The notes beneath the pieces are model-generated. The model worked only from the letters and a program-made list of their open reading frames with translations. It had not been told where the DNA came from and ran no database searches. From assembly GCF_015709515.1 (NCBI RefSeq), contig NZ_JADNQZ010000059.1:186001-250000 (forward strand): DNA of 64,000 nt, in the 5' to 3' direction. How positions within the stretch are numbered: position 1 is the first letter of the stretch; every line of letters begins with the position of its first letter. Below are positions 33,883 to 42,489 of this stretch, piece after piece. The position numbers were made by a program, and so were the translations under genes. Source of the stretch: Methylocystis sp. H62. Lineage in GTDB: Bacteria; Pseudomonadota; Alphaproteobacteria; Rhizobiales; Beijerinckiaceae.

Positions 33883-34485
33883 ATGGCGATCTTCAGCGTA
33901 ATCGGGCGACGCGACCTGCCGATTAGAGGCGACGGTCTTTATCTGCGCGCGTCCGAAATGCGCGATTACATGGAGTGGGCCGAACTGCGCGAAAAAAGCC
34001 GCTCCTTCCTGACGCCCTGGGAGCCGCTGTGGCCGATCGACGATCTCACACGGGCGAGCTTTCGCTATCGCGTGCGCCGCCACGCCGAGGAAATGGCCCG
34101 TGACGAGGCCTATTCCTTCTTCATCTTCCGTGAGGAGGACGATGCGCTGATGGGCGGCCTCTCCTTCGGTCATGTCCGGCGGGGCGTCTCGCAGGCGGCG
34201 ACGCTCGGCTACTGGATGGGCGAACCCTATGCAGGCAAGGGCCACATGACCCGCGCCGCGCGCGCCGCTTGCGCCTATGCTTTCGAGAAGCGCGGCTTCC
34301 ATCGTATCGAGGCGGCTTGCCTACCGACGAACGAGCCCTCCAAGCGTTTGCTGGAGCGCGTCGGTTTCAAGCAGGAGGGCTATGCGCGCTCTTATCTCAA
34401 CATCAACGGACAGTGGCGCGACCATTTGCTTTATGCGCTGTTGGAAACTGATCCTCAGCCGATCAATCCGCCGTCGCCGGCGTAA
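33883..34485 (+). CDS. RimJ/RimL-type GNAT N-acetyltransferase
   Basis: 200 residues; transfers acetyl from acetyl-CoA to protein N-termini or small amines. GNAT features: LGYWMGEPYAGKGHMTRAARA, the acetyl-CoA loop region, and RIEAACLPTNEPSKRLLERVGFKQEGYARSY, typical of the RimJ group. AAGGAG precedes ATG 33883, 21 bp after thrC, so the two are probably co-transcribed. In many related genomes an M16 peptidase gene sits between them; it is absent here. Confidence 0.88.
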   Translation: MAIFSVIGRRDLPIRGDGLYLRASEMRDYMEWAELREKSRSFLTPWEPLWPIDDLTRASFRYRVRRHAEEMARDEAYSFFIFREEDDALMGGLSFGHVRRGVSQAATLGYWMGEPYAGKGHMTRAARAACAYAFEKRGFHRIEAACLPTNEPSKRLLERVGFKQEGYARSYLNINGQWRDHLLYALLETDPQPINPPSPA

Positions 34486-34614
34486 GCGGTGCTGAAAGAG
34501 ACGCCCGATCGATGCGGGGCGCGCGGCGCGGGACGAGCTTCCCTGCGGCTTGAGCCGCGCCGTCTCTTCAAAATCAGATCGCGGTCTTTCTGCTGCTGAC
34601 GTGGACGAGATCGC

Positions 34615-35328
34615 TCACGCGAGCGCCGCCTTCTGCAGCGCGACGAGGTCCGCAACTCCCTGCTGGGCGAGCGCCAGCATGGCCGACAGCTCATCTTGGG
34701 AAAACACCGCGACTTCGGCCGTCGCCTGAATTTCAACGAGGCCGCCCGAGCCGGTGAGAACGAAATTCGCGTCGGTCGCCGCGGTCGAATCCTCGGCGTA
34801 ATCGAGATCGATCACCGGCGTTGCGTTGAAGATGCCGCAGGACACCGCGGCGACATGATCGCGCAGCGGGCTTTCCTTGACGATGGAGCGCGAACGCATC
34901 CAATCAAGGCAATCATGCAGCGCCAGCCAGGCGCCGGTGATCGACGCCGTGCGCGTGCCGCCATCCGCCTGGATGACATCGCAGTCGACGACGATCTGCC
35001 GCTCGCCAAGCGCTGGCAGATTGGTGACCGCGCGCAGCGAGCGGCCGATGAGACGCTGGATTTCCTGCGTGCGTCCCGAGAGCCTTCCGGCGGCGGCCTC
35101 GCGACGCGTGCGCGTGTGGGTGGCGCGGGGCAGCATGGAATATTCCGCCGTGACCCAGCCTCGGCCCTGGCCGCGCAGCCACGGCGGCGGCTTGTCCTCG
35201 AGCGACGCCGCGCAGAGCACCTGCGTATTGCCGAATTTAACAAGGCAAGAGCCCTCGGCGTAGCGGGCGACGCCTCGCTCGAAACTCACCTGGCGCATCT
35301 CGTCGGGCGCGCGTTTACTGGGGCGCAT
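34615..35328 (-). CDS. rph: Ribonuclease PH
   Basis: 237 residues; phosphorolytic 3'-5' exoribonuclease trimming tRNA 3' ends. Family blocks: [20 protein letters not shown] at the start, [38 protein letters not shown] and [16 protein letters not shown] (catalytic Arg-rich region), [18 protein letters not shown], and [19 protein letters not shown] 35328 has GGAG upstream; the in-frame 36-residue extension to 35436 is not family-like. The partner usually beside it (rdgB) is not here. Confidence 0.95.
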   Translation of the reverse strand: MRPSKRAPDEMRQVSFERGVARYAEGSCLVKFGNTQVLCAASLEDKPPPWLRGQGRGWVTAEYSMLPRATHTRTRREAAAGRLSGRTQEIQRLIGRSLRAVTNLPALGERQIVVDCDVIQADGGTRTASITGAWLALHDCLDWMRSRSIVKESPLRDHVAAVSCGIFNATPVIDLDYAEDSTAATDANFVLTGSGGLVEIQATAEVAVFSQDELSAMLALAQQGVADLVALQKAALA

Positions 35329-35485
35329 AATAGCTCCGTTGTCGTATGGGTTGCGCCTTCTATCGCGCTTTCCGCAACCGTGAAAGCGCCAGGCGAGGGA
35401 CGGCGTCTTGCGCTCCCGGCCGCATGGTGAAACCATGAGCTAACGGGGCCGGACGAAACCAGGCTCCGACGATAAGGAGGGAGTG

Positions 35486-37585
35486 ATGGGCCAGACATTG
35501 TCCCAAGCGTCGTCCCAAGGAGCGCATTCTCACGAGGCGAGAGCACAGGGCCCCCGGCTGATTGCGCTGGCGGGCCCTTTCCAATGCGGCAAGACCACAC
35601 TTCTCGAGGCTATTCTGGCCCACGCCGGCGCGATCCCGCGGCAGGGTCCCGTCGCCGCAGGGGCGAGCGTCGGCGACCCCAGTCCGGAAGCCCGCGCCCA
35701 TCAGATGAGCGTCGAGGCCAATGTCGCGACGGTCGATTACATGGGCGACCGCTACACATTCGTCGATCTGCCGGGCTCCGTCGAATTCGCCCATGACTCG
35801 CGCAATATCCTGCCGGCGGCCGACGCCGCCGTCGTCGTCTGCGAGGCCGACCCCCGCAAGATACCGGCGCTGCAGCTCATTTTGCGCCAGCTCGAAGAGC
35901 TTGGCGTGCCGCATTTCATCTTCCTGAACAAGATCGACGCCGCGACCATCGATGTGCGCGAGGCGCTCAGCATTCTGCAGCAAGCTTCGCGCACGCCGCT
36001 GCTGCTGCGCCAGATCCCGATCTGGAACAATGGCGTCGCGGTCGGCTTCATCGATCTCGCGCTGGAGCGCGCCTATGTCTATCGCGAACATGCGCCGTCA
36101 GAAGTCGTCGACATTTCCGGAGGCGACGTCGCGACCGAGAAGGAAGCCCGCTACTCGATGCTGGAGCGCCTCGCCGACTACGACGATGCCCTGATGGAGG
36201 AGCTGATTTCCGATATCGAGCCGCCGCGCGATCAGATTTTCGACGATCTCACCAAGGAATTGCGCGCCGGACTGGTCGTGCCTTTGTTCATCGGCTCGGC
36301 CGAACGCGGCGCCGGCGTGACGCGGTTGTTGAAAGCGATGCGTCACGAGGCGCCGGGAATCGAAGCGACCCGCGTGCGGCTTGGCGTCGGCGAGAGCGGC
36401 CCCGCGCTCGCGCGCGTCTTCCGCACGATCCACACGCCGCACGGCGGAAAAATGTCGGTTGCGCGCGTGCTGCGCGGCGCCTTTGCGGACGGCCAGACCG
36501 TCGCTTCGCCGCAGGGGGAGGATCGCATTTCAGGCATGTCGCATTTGATGGGCGCGGCGACGAGCAAAACGACGGAGGCGAAGACCGGAGACGTCGTCGC
36601 TCTCGGGCGTCTCGATCATGCGCAGACCGGCGACACGATCATCGCCGACGCGCGCGCGGGCGCGGCGGATCTGCAGAAGACGCGCGCGGAAACTCCCGAT
36701 CCGGTGCACGCCCTGGCGCTCAATGTGAAGGACCGCAAGGACGAGATGCGCCTCGCCGCGGCGATGACGAAGCTCATCGAGGAGGATCCTTCGCTCGTTT
36801 TCGTTCATGACCAGGAGCTGTCGCAGATCAAGCTTTTCGGCCAGGGCGAGATGCATTTGCGCGTCGCGCTCGAACGCCTCGCCTCGCGCTTCAACGTCGC
36901 GGTCGACTTCTCGAAGCCGACGGTCGCCTATCGCGAAACGATCCGCCATAAGGTCACCGTCCGCGGCCGTCACAAGAAGCAGTCGGGCGGACATGGCCAG
37001 TTCGGCGACGTGGTGATGGAGATCGCGCCACGCGGCCGCGGCGAAGGATTCGCCTTCAGCGAGCGCGTGCACGGCGGCTCCGTGCCCAGGCAATATTTCT
37101 CGTCCGTCGAGGCGGGCTGTCAGGACGCCTTGCTGCACGGCCCGTTAGGCTTTCCGGTGGTCGACGTAGAGGCGGTGCTGACCGACGGTTCGTATCATTC
37201 CGTCGATTCGTCCGACATGGCGTTCCGCACCGCGGCGCGCATCGGCATGAGCGAAGCTCTGGAAAAGGCCGAGCCGATCCTGCTGGAGCCGGTGCTCGCG
37301 GTCGATATTTTCGTGCCGAGCGACGCCATGTCGCGCGCCACCGGCATCGTCTCGGCGCGGCGCGGCCAGATCATGGGCTTCGGCCCGCGTGAGGGGTGGG
37401 AAGGCTGGGACAAGCTGGAAACGCTGATTCCCGAGGCGGAGATGGACAATCTCATCGTCGAGCTGCGCTCCGCGACCGCGGGCGCGGGCTTCTATCAAGC
37501 GCGCTTCGACCATCTCGCGGAAGTCGTCGGCAAGCAGGCGCGCGACATCGTCGCCGCGCATACGGCGAAGGCGCACGCGGGGTAG
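35486..37585 (+). CDS. EF-G-like translational GTPase
   Basis: 699 residues. GTPase motifs: G1 GPFQCGKTT (30-38), G3 DLPGSVEF (about 92-99), G4 NKID (about 148-151). The switch-I sequence is SVEANVATVDYMG, not the RGITI of true EF-G, placing it with the FusA2-like paralogues found in alphaproteobacteria and actinobacteria. Domains II-V follow: HKVTVRGRHKKQSGGHGQFG is the domain IV tip region, VPSDAMSRATGIVSARRGQIMG is domain V. Its cellular role is not established. AAGGAGG precedes ATG 35486. Convergent with 37591. Confidence 0.9.
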   Translation: MGQTLSQASSQGAHSHEARAQGPRLIALAGPFQCGKTTLLEAILAHAGAIPRQGPVAAGASVGDPSPEARAHQMSVEANVATVDYMGDRYTFVDLPGSVEFAHDSRNILPAADAAVVVCEADPRKIPALQLILRQLEELGVPHFIFLNKIDAATIDVREALSILQQASRTPLLLRQIPIWNNGVAVGFIDLALERAYVYREHAPSEVVDISGGDVATEKEARYSMLERLADYDDALMEELISDIEPPRDQIFDDLTKELRAGLVVPLFIGSAERGAGVTRLLKAMRHEAPGIEATRVRLGVGESGPALARVFRTIHTPHGGKMSVARVLRGAFADGQTVASPQGEDRISGMSHLMGAATSKTTEAKTGDVVALGRLDHAQTGDTIIADARAGAADLQKTRAETPDPVHALALNVKDRKDEMRLAAAMTKLIEEDPSLVFVHDQELSQIKLFGQGEMHLRVALERLASRFNVAVDFSKPTVAYRETIRHKVTVRGRHKKQSGGHGQFGDVVMEIAPRGRGEGFAFSERVHGGSVPRQYFSSVEAGCQDALLHGPLGFPVVDVEAVLTDGSYHSVDSSDMAFRTAARIGMSEALEKAEPILLEPVLAVDIFVPSDAMSRATGIVSARRGQIMGFGPREGWEGWDKLETLIPEAEMDNLIVELRSATAGAGFYQARFDHLAEVVGKQARDIVAAHTAKAHAG

Positions 37586-37590
37586 GCGGG

Positions 37591-38892
37591 TCAGCCTGGA
37601 AAGCAGCGCCCGAAGGCCAGCAGCAGACGCGGATCGCCGCGCAGCCGGATCTTGCCGCGCAGCAGCGCCCAGACGAGGCTCGTCTCCTTGCGAAGGAAGC
37701 GCAACCAGGTTTCGGAGTCGGCGACCACGGTCAGCCGCGAGTCGCCGACGAGCCCATCGTCGACGCGGAGCGTTCTGTTTGCGATGGCGACGGTGGCGTT
37801 GCGATGTTCCGCGCCTGTGAAGACGAAGTGATAGACTGCGTCGAGACCGTTTGACTTGCCACGTTGAAAGACGAGCCTGAGTCCGGAGAGGAAGCTCTCG
37901 ATCGTCGGGGGACGAAAGGGTGCGCCGACGCGTTTCAGTTGCTTAGCCGGAAACCGACGCGTCACATAGCTTTCCGCGTCGGAGTCCACGACGACGTAGA
38001 CCGTCTCGGCTTTCTTCTGCAGAGGATCGACGATCTCCTGAAGATAGCGCTTCTTGTCCGCTTGATAGGCGCCGATCACATCCGCGCCTGCCGGGCAGAC
38101 GGCCATGCAATAGGCCGCCTTGTAGTTCGGACCGAAGGCGAGGCTCTGCCACATCGAGACGGTCTCGGCGTCGCTGACTTTCGCGCGATAGGCGCGCGCG
38201 CTTTTTGCATCCGCGATCGTCTCCACCCACTCGCCGAACCCCCCCATGAACTCCCGGTAATTATGCGTGTAGCAGGCGCCGAAGTCGAAATGTCCGTCCG
38301 GCGCAATCGCGCCCGTCGGACAGGCGGCAACGCAGAGCTTGCATTCGAAGCATGGATTGAAGTCGAGCGCCCTGGCGCGCGCGCCGCAATCGACGTCGAC
38401 GGCGACCGTGCCGAGCAGAATGAAATTGCCGAACGTCGGATGGATGACATTGCGATGGATGCCCATCCGTCCGAGCCCCGCGGCGATTGCGACGGGCTTG
38501 TGCGCGATGATCCACATCTTGCGCGGCCAGCGTGACGCTTCCATTGGGAATCCCATTGACGGATAGGCGGCGCGCACGCCGCGTGCTTCGAGGGAGTGGG
38601 CAATCGCGCGCGCGACTTCGTCGCAATCATCGGCTGCATGGTGGAATTCGAGATTGGCGACGGATCGCGCGGGACTGCGGATGTTCTCGCGGTTCATGCG
38701 GAGGACGAAGGAGATGAGCGTGCGCGCGAAGGGAAAGGCCGCGAGGATATCGCCCCGCTGATCGTCAAGCGCCGGATCGTCGAGCGAGACAAGGCCGACG
38801 TCATCGGCGCCGGCCTCAAGAGCAATGTCTCGGAGAGCGTTCGCATCGAGATCTGCGGGGTCACGTGCGAAGGAGAGGCTGCGATCTACCAT
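37591..38892 (-). CDS. QueG-like 4Fe-4S protein fused to an SCP2 domain
   Basis: 433 residues. An N-terminal region like epoxyqueuosine reductase (about 1-175; LEAGADDVGLVSLDDPAL, WIIAHKPVAIAAGLGRMGIH) precedes a classic cluster motif CFECKLCVAACP (about 179-190) and a second partial set, C in GACYTHNYREF and CMAVCP. A C-terminal SCP2 sterol-carrier-like domain (about 335-433; HFVFTGAEHRNATVAIANRT, WALLRGKIRLRGDPRLL) follows. The combination suggests an iron-sulfur enzyme acting on or sensing a lipophilic ligand; the substrate is unknown. Start: ATG 38892, with AAAAGGGG 8 nt upstream; a GTG at 38937 abuts the MarR stop. In an operon with the MarR gene. Confidence 0.82.
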   Translation of the reverse strand: MVDRSLSFARDPADLDANALRDIALEAGADDVGLVSLDDPALDDQRGDILAAFPFARTLISFVLRMNRENIRSPARSVANLEFHHAADDCDEVARAIAHSLEARGVRAAYPSMGFPMEASRWPRKMWIIAHKPVAIAAGLGRMGIHRNVIHPTFGNFILLGTVAVDVDCGARARALDFNPCFECKLCVAACPTGAIAPDGHFDFGACYTHNYREFMGGFGEWVETIADAKSARAYRAKVSDAETVSMWQSLAFGPNYKAAYCMAVCPAGADVIGAYQADKKRYLQEIVDPLQKKAETVYVVVDSDAESYVTRRFPAKQLKRVGAPFRPPTIESFLSGLRLVFQRGKSNGLDAVYHFVFTGAEHRNATVAIANRTLRVDDGLVGDSRLTVVADSETWLRFLRKETSLVWALLRGKIRLRGDPRLLLAFGRCFPG

Positions 38893-38909
38893 TGCATATA
38901 CCCCTTTTA
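38893..38909 (-). promoter_or_regulatory. AAAAGGGGTATATGCA element before the Fe-S gene
   Basis: Read on the minus strand, TAAAAGGGGTATATGCA runs directly into the start codon. The same sequence with one deletion and one substitution (TAAAGGGGCATATGCA, 39398-39414) precedes the MarR gene. It includes the ribosome site and may double as a regulator or RNA-level element. Confidence 0.45.
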
Positions 38910-38938
38910 GCGCGGCGACGGTCTCGGCGCCGTTCACC

Positions 38939-39391
38939 TTAGATTGGCGAGGTCGTCTCCGTCAGAACGCGTAGCTCGGAGAGAAGCTTTTGCAGACGTT
39001 CGGCGCCGAATTTCGCCTCCACCGCATTCTGCGCCTCTCGCCAGTGCGGCAGCGCGTTGGCGAGCGTCGCCTCGCCGAAGGGCGTGAGCGCAATCTTGCG
39101 CGTGCGGCGATCGTCGCCGTGCTTTACCTTCACAAGCCCGTGCTTCTCCAAAACCGCTAGGTTTCGAGCAAGCGCGCTGCGATCAAGCGCGAAATATTCG
39201 GCCAGTTTGCTGACCGTCGCGCCTCCGGTGAGAGAGCAGGCGACGAGCAGCGAATATTGCGTCGGCTCCAGACCCGTCGCCGCCATGAATTGCCCGTAGA
39301 GCCGCGTCATGGCGCGACTGGCGCGACGAATATTCGCGGCCGCGCAGTTTTGCGCGCAGAGCGTGACGTCGGCTTGATCTAACGAAGTCAT
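38939..39391 (-). CDS. MarR-family transcriptional regulator
   Basis: 150 residues, winged-helix dimer. N-terminal CAAANIRRASRAMTRLYGQF helix; recognition region TVSKLAEYFALDRSALARNLAVLEKHGLV (about 57-85); wing KHGDDRRTRKIALTPFGEA. Two Cys near the N terminus (CAQNC) could sense redox. ATG 39391. It ends 46 bp before the Fe-S gene's ATG, so the two form an operon, and it probably controls itself and that gene. Confidence 0.88.
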   Translation of the reverse strand: MTSLDQADVTLCAQNCAAANIRRASRAMTRLYGQFMAATGLEPTQYSLLVACSLTGGATVSKLAEYFALDRSALARNLAVLEKHGLVKVKHGDDRRTRKIALTPFGEATLANALPHWREAQNAVEAKFGAERLQKLLSELRVLTETTSPI

Positions 39392-39397
39392 AATACA

Positions 39398-39414
39398 TGC
39401 ATATGCCCCTTTAT
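39398..39414 (-). promoter_or_regulatory. AAAGGGGCATATGCA element before the MarR gene
   Basis: The minus strand reads ATAAAGGGGCATATGCA, then TGTATT and the start codon. It is the twin of 38893-38909. ATGCAT is itself palindromic, fitting a MarR-type operator, but the shared part also includes a Shine-Dalgarno-like AAAGGGG. Confidence 0.45.
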
Positions 39415-39527
39415 TCGCGCCGTCAAGCGTGGCCGGCGCTCGCTTGTGTGCGAGAGCACAGCGAACCAACGCGCTTCGGATGAAGGTCGTGGCCTGCTTG
39501 TCTCATGATCAAAAGGGGAGTGATGAG

Positions 39528-39734
39528 ATGCGAATGTTCATCTTCCTGGTAGTCGCCGCTCTCGCCATGTCCTTCAGTCTCTATTCGAGCGCTGGCGGCT
39601 TGAAGAGCGCGTCGACCTCTGCGCCGCAGGCGATGAGCCACGACGCCAATCCGCCGGCGCGTTGCGTTAAGAGCAAAAAAATGCGGCAGGCGAACGCCGG
39701 ATGCGTCATGAAGGGCAAGCGCCGCAGCGCGTAA
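39528..39734 (+). CDS. Small exported Cys-containing protein
   Basis: 68 residues. GGGGAG lies 7 nt before ATG 39528. The N-terminal helix MRMFIFLVVAALAMSFSLYS is a signal peptide or anchor; the mature part is basic, with two Cys (ARCVKSKKMRQANAGCVMKG) that could form one disulfide. No family recognised. It is divergent from the MarR gene across about 135 bp and followed by the pirin gene. Confidence 0.55.
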   Translation: MRMFIFLVVAALAMSFSLYSSAGGLKSASTSAPQAMSHDANPPARCVKSKKMRQANAGCVMKGKRRSA

Positions 39735-39807
39735 TTGGGAGCGCTTGATCCGTCGACGGGCGGCGTTAGCTACTCGCGCAACCCTCACACGCGAAAAGAG
39801 GCTCAGC

Positions 39808-40707
39808 ATGTCCATTCCCGGCGGCGACGAGACGGCGGCTCAGACGATCGAACTGCGAATTGCGCCACGCGCCCGCGATCTCGGCGGCTTCAGCGTCAGG
39901 CGCGCCTTGCCCGACGACAGGCGCCAGATGGTCGGGCCGTTCATCTTTTACGATCATTTCGGCCCGGTTCAATTCGCGCCGGGGCAGGGGATAGACGTGC
40001 GTCCGCATCCCCATATCGGGCTTGCGACCGTCACCTATCTTTTCGACGGGCGCATTCTGCATCGCGACAGTTTGGCGAATGTGCAGGAGATCGCGCCTGG
40101 CGCGATGAATTTGATGACCGCCGGGCGCGGCATCGTGCATTCCGAGCGCACGCCGCCGGGGCCGCGCGCGGCGGGGCAACAGATGCTCGGCGTGCAAAGC
40201 TGGCTGGCCTTGCCGTTGGCGCAAGAAGAAACCGCGCCGAGCTTCCAGCATTTTAGCGCGAACGTTCTTCCTATCGTTGAGGATGAAGGCGTGTTCGCGC
40301 GCGTCATCGCAGGCGCCGCGTTCGGGACGACGTCGCCGGTGGAGACCCTGTCGGACTGGTTCTATGTGGAGGTGCGTCTCTCCGCCGGCGCCTCAGCGCC
40401 GCTCGACGCCGATTATGAGCAACGCGCGCTTTATCTCGTCGAGGGCGTCATCGAGATCGCCGGCGAACGTTTCGACGAGCCGCAACTGCTGATCTTCAGC
40501 CCCGGCGCCGCGATCACGATCCGCTCGCTTTCCGATGCGCGGATGATGCTGCTCGGCGGCGCGCCGGTCGACGGACGCCGCTTTGTCTGGTGGAATCTCG
40601 TCTCTTCCAGCAAGGAGCGGATCGAGCAGGCGAAGCGCGACTGGCGGGAAGGGAAGTTCCCTTCCGTGCCGGGCGACGCGGAGTTCATTCCGCTGCCGGA
40701 AGAGTAG
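39808..40707 (+). CDS. Pirin-family bicupin protein
   Basis: 299 residues. The N-terminal cupin (about 30-140) has the metal-binding set in RPHPHIGLATVTYLFDG (two His), H in ILHRDS, and VHSERTPPG with the Glu; the C-terminal cupin-like half (about 180-290) covers EQRALYLVEGVIEIAGE. Pirins bind Fe and act as quercetinase-like dioxygenases or redox-responsive cofactors. AAAAGAGG precedes ATG 39808. Convergent with the LysR gene. Confidence 0.9.
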   Translation: MSIPGGDETAAQTIELRIAPRARDLGGFSVRRALPDDRRQMVGPFIFYDHFGPVQFAPGQGIDVRPHPHIGLATVTYLFDGRILHRDSLANVQEIAPGAMNLMTAGRGIVHSERTPPGPRAAGQQMLGVQSWLALPLAQEETAPSFQHFSANVLPIVEDEGVFARVIAGAAFGTTSPVETLSDWFYVEVRLSAGASAPLDADYEQRALYLVEGVIEIAGERFDEPQLLIFSPGAAITIRSLSDARMMLLGGAPVDGRRFVWWNLVSSSKERIEQAKRDWREGKFPSVPGDAEFIPLPEE

Positions 40708-40716
40708 GGGCGGTCA

Positions 40717-40736
40717 GCCGCCGACCATCCGGCGGC
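40717..40736. terminator. Hairpin between convergent pirin and LysR genes
   Basis: GCCGCCG-ACCATC-CGGCGGC, a 7-bp stem ten bases after the pirin stop. There is no T-run. A second small hairpin, TGGTG-AATT-CCACCA, follows at about 40752. A bidirectional transcript-end structure is plausible. Confidence 0.4.
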
Positions 40737-40809
40737 AGGCGGCTTATATATGTGGTGAATTCCACCATCCACTCCCAGCCAGACGAACAAAATCATCGAA
40801 CGCTCATGC

Positions 40810-41754
40810 CTAAAGCCCGTCAGCTGGATGCCCATTGGCATTGGGCGCGGGAAGGCTGAGGCCATCGAGCGTTGCATGCAGGCGCGGCGCGGCGAAGTCG
40901 ATGAAAGCTCTCAGTTTGGCGGAGACCAGGCGGCTCTGAGGATAGACAAGGTGAACTGGGACGGGCGGCGGCGTGAAATCGTCGAGAAGCGGCGCGAGTC
41001 GGCCGTCGCGAATCTGATCGGCGACCATGTACGACAGCGCCACGGTGATGCCGTCCCCCATTTCCGCCGCGGCGATGGCCGCAGCCGCGTCATTGATCTC
41101 GAGCCGCGGGACAAACGAAACGCTGTCGCCTTTTTTGCCGTCGAGAAAGCGCCACTCCCGGTTCGGCATAAGGCCGGTGAACGCAATGATTGAGTGGAGA
41201 CGTAGATCGGCTGGAGTCTGCGGAACGCCCCGCCGCACGAGATAGTCCGGGCTCGCAACCAAGATCCTTCGAACGGTTCCGATCTTTTTCGCGACCAAAT
41301 TTGAAGCCGGCAAGGGACCGATGCGGACGGCGAGATCGATCGCTTCTTCCACGAGGTTGGCGATGCGATCCAGCAACAGCACCGACATGGTTACGCGTGG
41401 GTGCTGGCTAAGAAAGGCGCACACCACCGGCGCGAGCGCCGTCCGACCAAATGTCACCGAGGCCGTCAGCGTGATATGGCCATTCGGAACCGCCGTTTCG
41501 CCGACAGCTTCGTGTTGGGCGTAATCGAGATCGGTCAGGATGCGCCGTGCGCTATCCAGGAAGCGCTGACCGACATCAGTGATGGTTAGGCTGCGGGTCG
41601 TGCGGTTGAAGACGCGGGCGCCGAGACGCTCTTCAAGCGCGGAAATCGCCCGGGTCACCGCAGGGGGAGACAGGCGCAAGCGCGTTCCCGCTTTCACGAA
41701 GCTGCCGGCGTCGGCGACGGCGACAAAGACCTCGAGTTCGTGGAGGCGATCCAT
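40810..41754 (-). CDS. LysR-family transcriptional regulator
   Basis: 314 residues. HTH at about 1-60 (MDRLHELEVFVAVADAGSFV, LSPPAVTRAISALEERLGARVF); effector-binding domain about 90-300 (HITLTASVTFGRTALAPVVCAFL, IDLAVRIGPLPASNL, GDGITVALSYMVADQIRDGRL). GGAGG precedes ATG 41754. It is divergently arranged with the AhpD-like operon, the usual position for its activator or repressor. Confidence 0.93.
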   Translation of the reverse strand: MDRLHELEVFVAVADAGSFVKAGTRLRLSPPAVTRAISALEERLGARVFNRTTRSLTITDVGQRFLDSARRILTDLDYAQHEAVGETAVPNGHITLTASVTFGRTALAPVVCAFLSQHPRVTMSVLLLDRIANLVEEAIDLAVRIGPLPASNLVAKKIGTVRRILVASPDYLVRRGVPQTPADLRLHSIIAFTGLMPNREWRFLDGKKGDSVSFVPRLEINDAAAAIAAAEMGDGITVALSYMVADQIRDGRLAPLLDDFTPPPVPVHLVYPQSRLVSAKLRAFIDFAAPRLHATLDGLSLPAPNANGHPADGL

Positions 41755-41757
41755 TTT

Positions 41758-41806
41758 ATTCCTCCAATCGGAATAATGAATTCCATACGTCAGATATTCT
41801 TACAAT
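41758..41806. promoter_or_regulatory. LysR-AhpD intergenic operator and promoter
   Basis: Half-sites ATTCC (41758-41762), GGAAT (41770-41774) and ATTCC (41780-41784) form two overlapping inverted repeats; the second, GGAAT-N5-ATTCC, is perfect. TACAAT (41801-41806) is a good -10 for the AhpD-like gene, so the last ATTCC overlaps its -35 position. This fits LysR control of both directions. Confidence 0.5.
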
Positions 41807-41880
41807 GAAAATAACCAGCCATTGTCTGGAGGAGCGGCGCCGAGGCGCGCCGCGCCGTCAACGAAACAAGGATTGACCTT

Positions 41881-42426
41881 ATGGCTCGAATTGCCGTCAT
41901 CGACCCCACATCCGCCACTGGCGAAGCCAAGAAGTTGCTGGACGCCGTCCAGGCCAATCTTGGCGCGGTCCCCAACTTCATCCGCGTGCTGGCCAATTCC
42001 CCGGCGGCGCTGAACGCGTTCCTCGGCATCCACGGGATCGCCGGCGCGGGTTTTCTCGACCCGAAAACGCGGGAGCGCATCGCGCTGGCCGTCGCCGAAC
42101 AGAACGCCTGCCAGTATTGCGTCTCGGCGCATACGGCCATCGGCCGCAAGGCCGGTCTGGACAGTCAGGAGATGCTGGCGAACCGCAACGGCCGTTCGTC
42201 GGAGGCCAAGGCGGAAGCCGCGCTCGCCTTCGCCCGCGCGCTCGTCGAACATGCCGGACAGGTGAGCAAGGCCGAATTCGACGCCGTGCGCGCGGCCGGC
42301 CATTCGGATGGCGAGATCATCGAGATCATCACGCATGTCGCGATGAACATCTTCACCAATCTGCTGGGCAAGGCGACCCAGATCGAGATCGACTTTCCGG
42401 AAATCGAGCTGAACAAGGCCGCCTGA
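41881..42426 (+). CDS. AhpD-like carboxymuconolactone decarboxylase family protein
   Basis: 181 residues, all-helical alkylhydroperoxidase fold. The redox centre is E73 with C77 and C80 and H84 in EQNACQYCVSAH, the AhpD peroxidase pattern (ExxxCxxCxxxH). It reduces peroxides with thiol electrons in characterised relatives. ATG 41881. First gene of a three-gene run with DUF1348 and PNPOx-like genes, divergent from LysR. Confidence 0.9.
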   Translation: MARIAVIDPTSATGEAKKLLDAVQANLGAVPNFIRVLANSPAALNAFLGIHGIAGAGFLDPKTRERIALAVAEQNACQYCVSAHTAIGRKAGLDSQEMLANRNGRSSEAKAEAALAFARALVEHAGQVSKAEFDAVRAAGHSDGEIIEIITHVAMNIFTNLLGKATQIEIDFPEIELNKAA

Positions 42427-42489
42427 TGATCTTGGAATCCGGCGCGGCTGACACTGCGCCGGATTCCTCAATCCAGAGAGGAGCTTTCA

